Assembly (NCBI GenBank): GCA_035633415.1
Contig: DASQEZ010000084.1
Coordinates: forward strand, 1-25,605
Source: Fodinibacter sp035633415
Lineage (GTDB): Bacteria; Actinomycetota; Actinomycetes; Actinomycetales; Dermatophilaceae
Reading direction: 5' to 3'
DNA length: 25,605 bases
How positions within the stretch are numbered: position 1 is the stretch's first letter; each line of letters opens with the position of its first letter. The notes under the pieces are model-generated. The model saw only the letters and a program-made list of their open reading frames with translations. It was not told the DNA's origin and did not search any database. Shown piece after piece: positions 22,820 to 25,605 of this stretch. The translations under genes were made by a program, and so were the position numbers.

Positions 22820-23950
22820 TCAGGCGAGGCGCTCGACGACGTGCTCGACGCAGCCGATCAGCCTGCTGACGTCGTCGGGCTCGACGGCCGGGAAGCACGC
22901 CACGCGCAGCTGGTTGCGACCGAGCTTGCGGTACGGCTCGACGTCGACGACACCGTTGGCGCGCAACGTCTTCGCGATCGCCGTGGCATCGATGGCGTCG
23001 TCGAAGTCGATGGTGGCGACGACCTGCGAGCGGTTCGCCGGGTCGCTCACGTAGGGGCTCGCGTAGTCGCTGGCCTCGGCCCAGTCGTAGAGCCGGCCCG
23101 AGGAGTCCTTGGTGCGAGCGGTCGCCCAGTCGAGCCCGCCGTTGCCGTTGAGCCACTCGACCTGGTTCGCGAGCATCGCCAGGGTCGCGACGGCCGGGGT
23201 GTTGTAGGTCTGGTCGAGGCGGCTGTTGCTGATCGCCGTCGGCAGGCTGAAGAAGTCGGGAACCCAGCGGCCGGAGGCCGTGATCTCCTCGACCCGCGCC
23301 AGCGCCGCGGGGGAGAACAGGGCCAGCCACAGGCCGCCGTCCGAGGCGAACGACTTCTGGGGGGCGAAGTAGTAGACGTCGGTCTGGCTGACGTCGACCG
23401 GAAGGCCGCCGGCACCCGAGGTGGCGTCGATGAGCACGAGGGCGTCGGCATCCGCACCCGAGACCCGTTGCACCGGCGCCATGACACCGGTGCTCGTCTC
23501 GTTGTGCGCCCAGGCGTACACGTCGACGCCGGCCTCGGCGCGCGGCTCGGGCCGGCTGCCGGGCTCGCTCGAGATGACCGTCGGCTCACCGAGGAACGGG
23601 GCGTTCCTGGTGACCGTCGCGAACTTGCTGGAGAACTCGCCGAAGGTGAGGTGCTGCGCCCGGTCGCGGACCAGGCCGAAGGCCGCGATGTCCCAGAAGG
23701 CCGTGGCGCCACCGTTGCCGAGCACGACCTCGTAGCCCTCGGGGAGCCCGAAGTAGGTGGAGAGACCCGAGCGCACGGCCTTGACCAGGTTCTTCACCGG
23801 GGCCTGCCGGTGGGAGGTGCCGAGCACCGTGCGGCCGATCGCCACCAGGGCCTCGACCTGCTCGGGGCGGACCTTGGAGGGACCGGACCCGAACCGACCA
23901 TCAGCGGGGAGCAGCTCGGCGGGGATGGTGATCTGGGCGGTGTCGCTCAC
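22820..23950 (-). CDS. serC: Phosphoserine aminotransferase
   Basis: A 376-residue PLP-dependent class V aminotransferase, converting 3-phosphohydroxypyruvate and glutamate to phosphoserine in serine synthesis (and the equivalent step of pyridoxine synthesis in some bacteria). The substrate/PLP blocks FGSGPSKVRPEQ (20-31), GTSHRQAPVK (44-53), LGNGGATAFWD (77-87), AHNETSTG (148-155), VLIDATSGAGG (172-182) and the Schiff-base Lys199 (FAPQKSFASDGG) are all present. It is the mycobacterial/actinobacterial subtype. The start is GTG 23948-23950 with GGAGA 6 nt upstream. It is on the same strand as citA, 259 nt downstream of it, and converges with the WS/DGAT gene. Confidence 0.95.
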   Translation of the reverse strand: MSDTAQITIPAELLPADGRFGSGPSKVRPEQVEALVAIGRTVLGTSHRQAPVKNLVKAVRSGLSTYFGLPEGYEVVLGNGGATAFWDIAAFGLVRDRAQHLTFGEFSSKFATVTRNAPFLGEPTVISSEPGSRPEPRAEAGVDVYAWAHNETSTGVMAPVQRVSGADADALVLIDATSGAGGLPVDVSQTDVYYFAPQKSFASDGGLWLALFSPAALARVEEITASGRWVPDFFSLPTAISNSRLDQTYNTPAVATLAMLANQVEWLNGNGGLDWATARTKDSSGRLYDWAEASDYASPYVSDPANRSQVVATIDFDDAIDATAIAKTLRANGVVDVEPYRKLGRNQLRVACFPAVEPDDVSRLIGCVEHVVERLA

Positions 23951-24209
23951 GGGGGTCTCCGGTGTCGTGGTCGGTCGGGACGTCGAGGGCCCCGCGGCGG
24001 GCTGCCGCGCAGGGCCGCCCGGGGCCGCGGGTCGACGTCGTCGGCGACTCCACGGCCGACGTCCATCCTCACCGATCGTGACCGGATGGCGGACGTGAGG
24101 TCCACCACGTGGATCGGCACGTGCAGCGCAACGACAACGCCACGTCGAGGCACCACGGGGGCCGGTGGTACGCGTCGAGGAGGAGCTGGACCACGGCCGG
24201 CAGGCTCGG
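23951..24209. other. Intergenic region between citA and serC
   Basis: This 259-nt stretch shows no credible coding frame. It is GC-rich, with several overlapping weak inverted repeats, for example GGCCCCG (23988-23994)/CGGGGCC (24020-24026), and ACCAC/GTGGT around 24152-24170. GAGGAT on the minus strand near 24069 is a possible -10 for serC, which would give a leader of roughly 110 nt. I recognise no riboswitch. Confidence 0.4.
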
Positions 24210-25346
24210 TCAGTGCGCGCGGAAGCCCTTGACGTCCTCGATCGGGCGAGGGCCGTGCCCGGTGTAGCGCGCGCTGGGCCGGATCAGCCGCCCGGTGCGC
24301 TTCTGCTCCAGGACGTGTGCCGACCACCCGGCCGTGCGGGCGGAGGCGAACAGCGGCGTCATCATGTCGCCGGGCACGTCGGCGAAGTCGAGCAGCACCG
24401 CGGCCCAGAAGTCGACGTTGGTCTCCATCACCCGGTCGGGGTAGCGCTCGGCCAGCTCGGCGATGGCCGCCTTCTCGAGCTCGAGGGCCACCCCGTAGCG
24501 GGGGGCGCCGAGCCGCTTGCAGGTGTCGCGCAGCACCGCGGCCCGGGGGTCGTAGGCCCGGTAGACCCGGTGCCCGAAGCCCATGAGGCGCTCCTTGCGG
24601 TCGAGCACCTCCTTGACGTAGCGCCGGGCGTCACCCATCTGCTCGACGCCCTCGATCATGTGCTGGGCGCGGCTGGGGGCACCGCCGTGCAGCGGGCCGG
24701 ACAACGCGCCGATCGCGCCGGAGAGGCAGGCCGCGACGTCGGCACCGGTCGACGCGATGACCCGCGCGGTGAACGTGGACGCGTTCATGCCGTGCTCGGC
24801 CGCGGAGATGAAGTAGGAGTCGATCGCCTCGACGTGCTTGGGGTCGGGGTCGCCCCGCCAGCGGATCATGAAGCGCTCGGCGATGGTGCGGCCCTTGTCG
24901 ACCTCGCTCTGCGGCACCATCGGCTTGCCCTGCCCGTGAGCGGCCTGGCCGATGAACGACATCGCCATGACCGACGCGCGGGCGAGGTTGTCGCGCGCCT
25001 CGTCGTCGTCGATGTCGAGGAGCGGCTTGAACCCCCACACCGGGGCGAGCTGGGCCAGGGCCGACTGCACGTCGACCCGGATGTCGCCGGTGTGCACCGG
25101 CAGGGGGAACGGCTCGGCCGGCGGCAGCCCCGGGTCGAACTCGTCGTCGACGAGCAACCCCCAGACCTGGCCGAAGGACACCCGGCCGACGAGGTCGTTG
25201 ATGTCGACGCCCCGGTAGCGCAGGGCCCCGCCCTGCTTGTCGGGTTCGGCGATCTCGGACTCGAAGGCGACAACGCCTTCGAGGCCGGGCTGGAAGTGCG
25301 GGTCGCTCTCCGGGTGGGCGGTCCCGGTGTTCGCGGTGGTGGTCAT
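24210..25346 (-). CDS. citA: Citrate synthase 2 (or 2-methylcitrate synthase)
   Basis: A 378-residue type II-fold citrate synthase, condensing acetyl-CoA (or propionyl-CoA) with oxaloacetate. The catalytic triad is visible: His220 (GPLHGGAPSRAQHM), His259 (MGFGHRVYRAYDPRA) and Asp312 (ETNVDFWAAVLLD). EHGMNAS (185-191) lies in the oxaloacetate-site region. The N-terminal GLEGVVAFESEIAEPDKQGGALRYRGVDI matches the short actinobacterial CitA form. Start ATG 25344-25346 has GGGGA upstream. A CACAAT hexamer (minus, 25389-25394) is a possible -10. The specificity between citrate and 2-methylcitrate synthase cannot be settled by eye; no prpD/prpB genes are adjacent. Confidence 0.92.
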   Translation of the reverse strand: MTTTANTGTAHPESDPHFQPGLEGVVAFESEIAEPDKQGGALRYRGVDINDLVGRVSFGQVWGLLVDDEFDPGLPPAEPFPLPVHTGDIRVDVQSALAQLAPVWGFKPLLDIDDDEARDNLARASVMAMSFIGQAAHGQGKPMVPQSEVDKGRTIAERFMIRWRGDPDPKHVEAIDSYFISAAEHGMNASTFTARVIASTGADVAACLSGAIGALSGPLHGGAPSRAQHMIEGVEQMGDARRYVKEVLDRKERLMGFGHRVYRAYDPRAAVLRDTCKRLGAPRYGVALELEKAAIAELAERYPDRVMETNVDFWAAVLLDFADVPGDMMTPLFASARTAGWSAHVLEQKRTGRLIRPSARYTGHGPRPIEDVKGFRAH

Positions 25347-25404
25347 GGGGTCCCCAATCGTCGCTCGGCGCCTTTGTCGGGCGGCCCCATTGTGCACGCC
25401 GAGG

Positions 25405-25605
25405 TCACCCGTTCCCACCGCCCGTCCCGCTGGTGGACGTCGCGGCGCCGCCGCGACGGTCGCGCACCGCCATCGCGGAGCCCCCGGTGTCGCGGATGTC
25501 GAACAGGTCGGTGGCCTCGAGCAGCTTGCTCAGCTTCGCGTAGCCGTAGTTGCGGGGGTCGAACGAGGACTGGTTCGAGATGTGGTTGCCGACCGTGCCG
25601 ACGCG
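25405..25605 (-). CDS. C-terminus of a NYN-domain protein with OST-HTH/LOTUS domain (truncated by window edge)
   Basis: The last 66 codons of a gene entering from the right edge. The visible sequence, VGNHISNQSSFDPRNYGYAKLSKLLEAT followed by LFDIRD, matches the second half of an OST-HTH/LOTUS domain, the RNA-binding domain commonly attached C-terminally to NYN (PIN-like) ribonucleases of the LabA/DUF88 type. A short basic and then Gly/Ser/Thr-rich tail follows. The stop is TGA (25405-25407 on the minus strand), 58 nt upstream of the citA start. The N-terminal nuclease domain is outside the window, so its presence is inferred from family architecture. Confidence 0.75.
   Translation of the reverse strand, partial: RVGTVGNHISNQSSFDPRNYGYAKLSKLLEATDLFDIRDTGGSAMAVRDRRGGAATSTSGTGGGNG

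Overview
The window is very GC-rich (C/G at almost every third codon position), with frequent GTG starts, short intergenic gaps and many actinobacterial families: DUF3027, DUF2530, DUF4031, WXG100, WS/DGAT acyltransferase, a long-form CspB, a SerC of the mycobacterial type and a LOTUS-tailed NYN protein. It looks like a chromosomal segment of a Micrococcales actinobacterium, perhaps Intrasporangiaceae (the family is inferred from protein style only). There are no rRNA or tRNA genes, no insertion sequences, no phage genes and no CRISPR array. No intergenic gap exceeds 300 bases.

Layout. 1-4546: 3' part of a PhoD-like phosphatase, a terminator hairpin, then a two-gene ABC exporter (ATPase and double-FtsX permease). 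4559-8323: an orphan WXG100 protein (-), a DUF4031-Nudix fusion (+), and a (-) pair of DUF2339 polytopic membrane protein and HD phosphohydrolase. 8410-12707: a (-) envelope-stress block of PYGQ-repeat membrane protein, OmpR-type response regulator, histidine kinase and HtrA protease, resembling the mycobacterial MprA-MprB-PepD arrangement. 12838-14661: HMG-CoA lyase and a membrane-anchored DUF5666-like protein. 14671-17672: MFS transporter (-), cold-shock protein translationally coupled to DUF3027 (+), DUF2530 (-). 17753-22809: AzgA-type purine permease, MarR regulator, MFS transporter, a 28-residue membrane mini-protein and a WS/DGAT acyltransferase. 22820-25605: serC, citrate synthase 2 and the C-terminus of a NYN/LOTUS protein, all (-).

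How the genes may work together. The regulator and kinase share one base (TGATG) and are followed by htrA, so sensing, signalling and proteolytic quality control of the envelope are probably linked. A 10-bp motif (CGAACTCACA) lies just upstream of the regulator gene. It recurs as an 11-bp-spaced direct repeat (second copy exact over 9 bp) upstream of the DUF5666-like membrane protein at 13888, which makes that gene a candidate target. The MarR-MFS-miniprotein set looks like an autoregulated efflux operon with a perfect 8-bp inverted-repeat operator. The order MFS, cspB, DUF3027, DUF2530, MarR, serC, citA recalls a conserved chromosomal neighbourhood around cspB-citA in Mycobacterium.

The most striking non-coding signal is that nine genes carry a -10-like hexamer (nAnnnT) ending 6 or 7 nt before the start codon, the geometry of leaderless transcripts. 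Most of the other first genes have a clear Shine-Dalgarno sequence instead. Several large inverted repeats mark gene ends without a U-tract.
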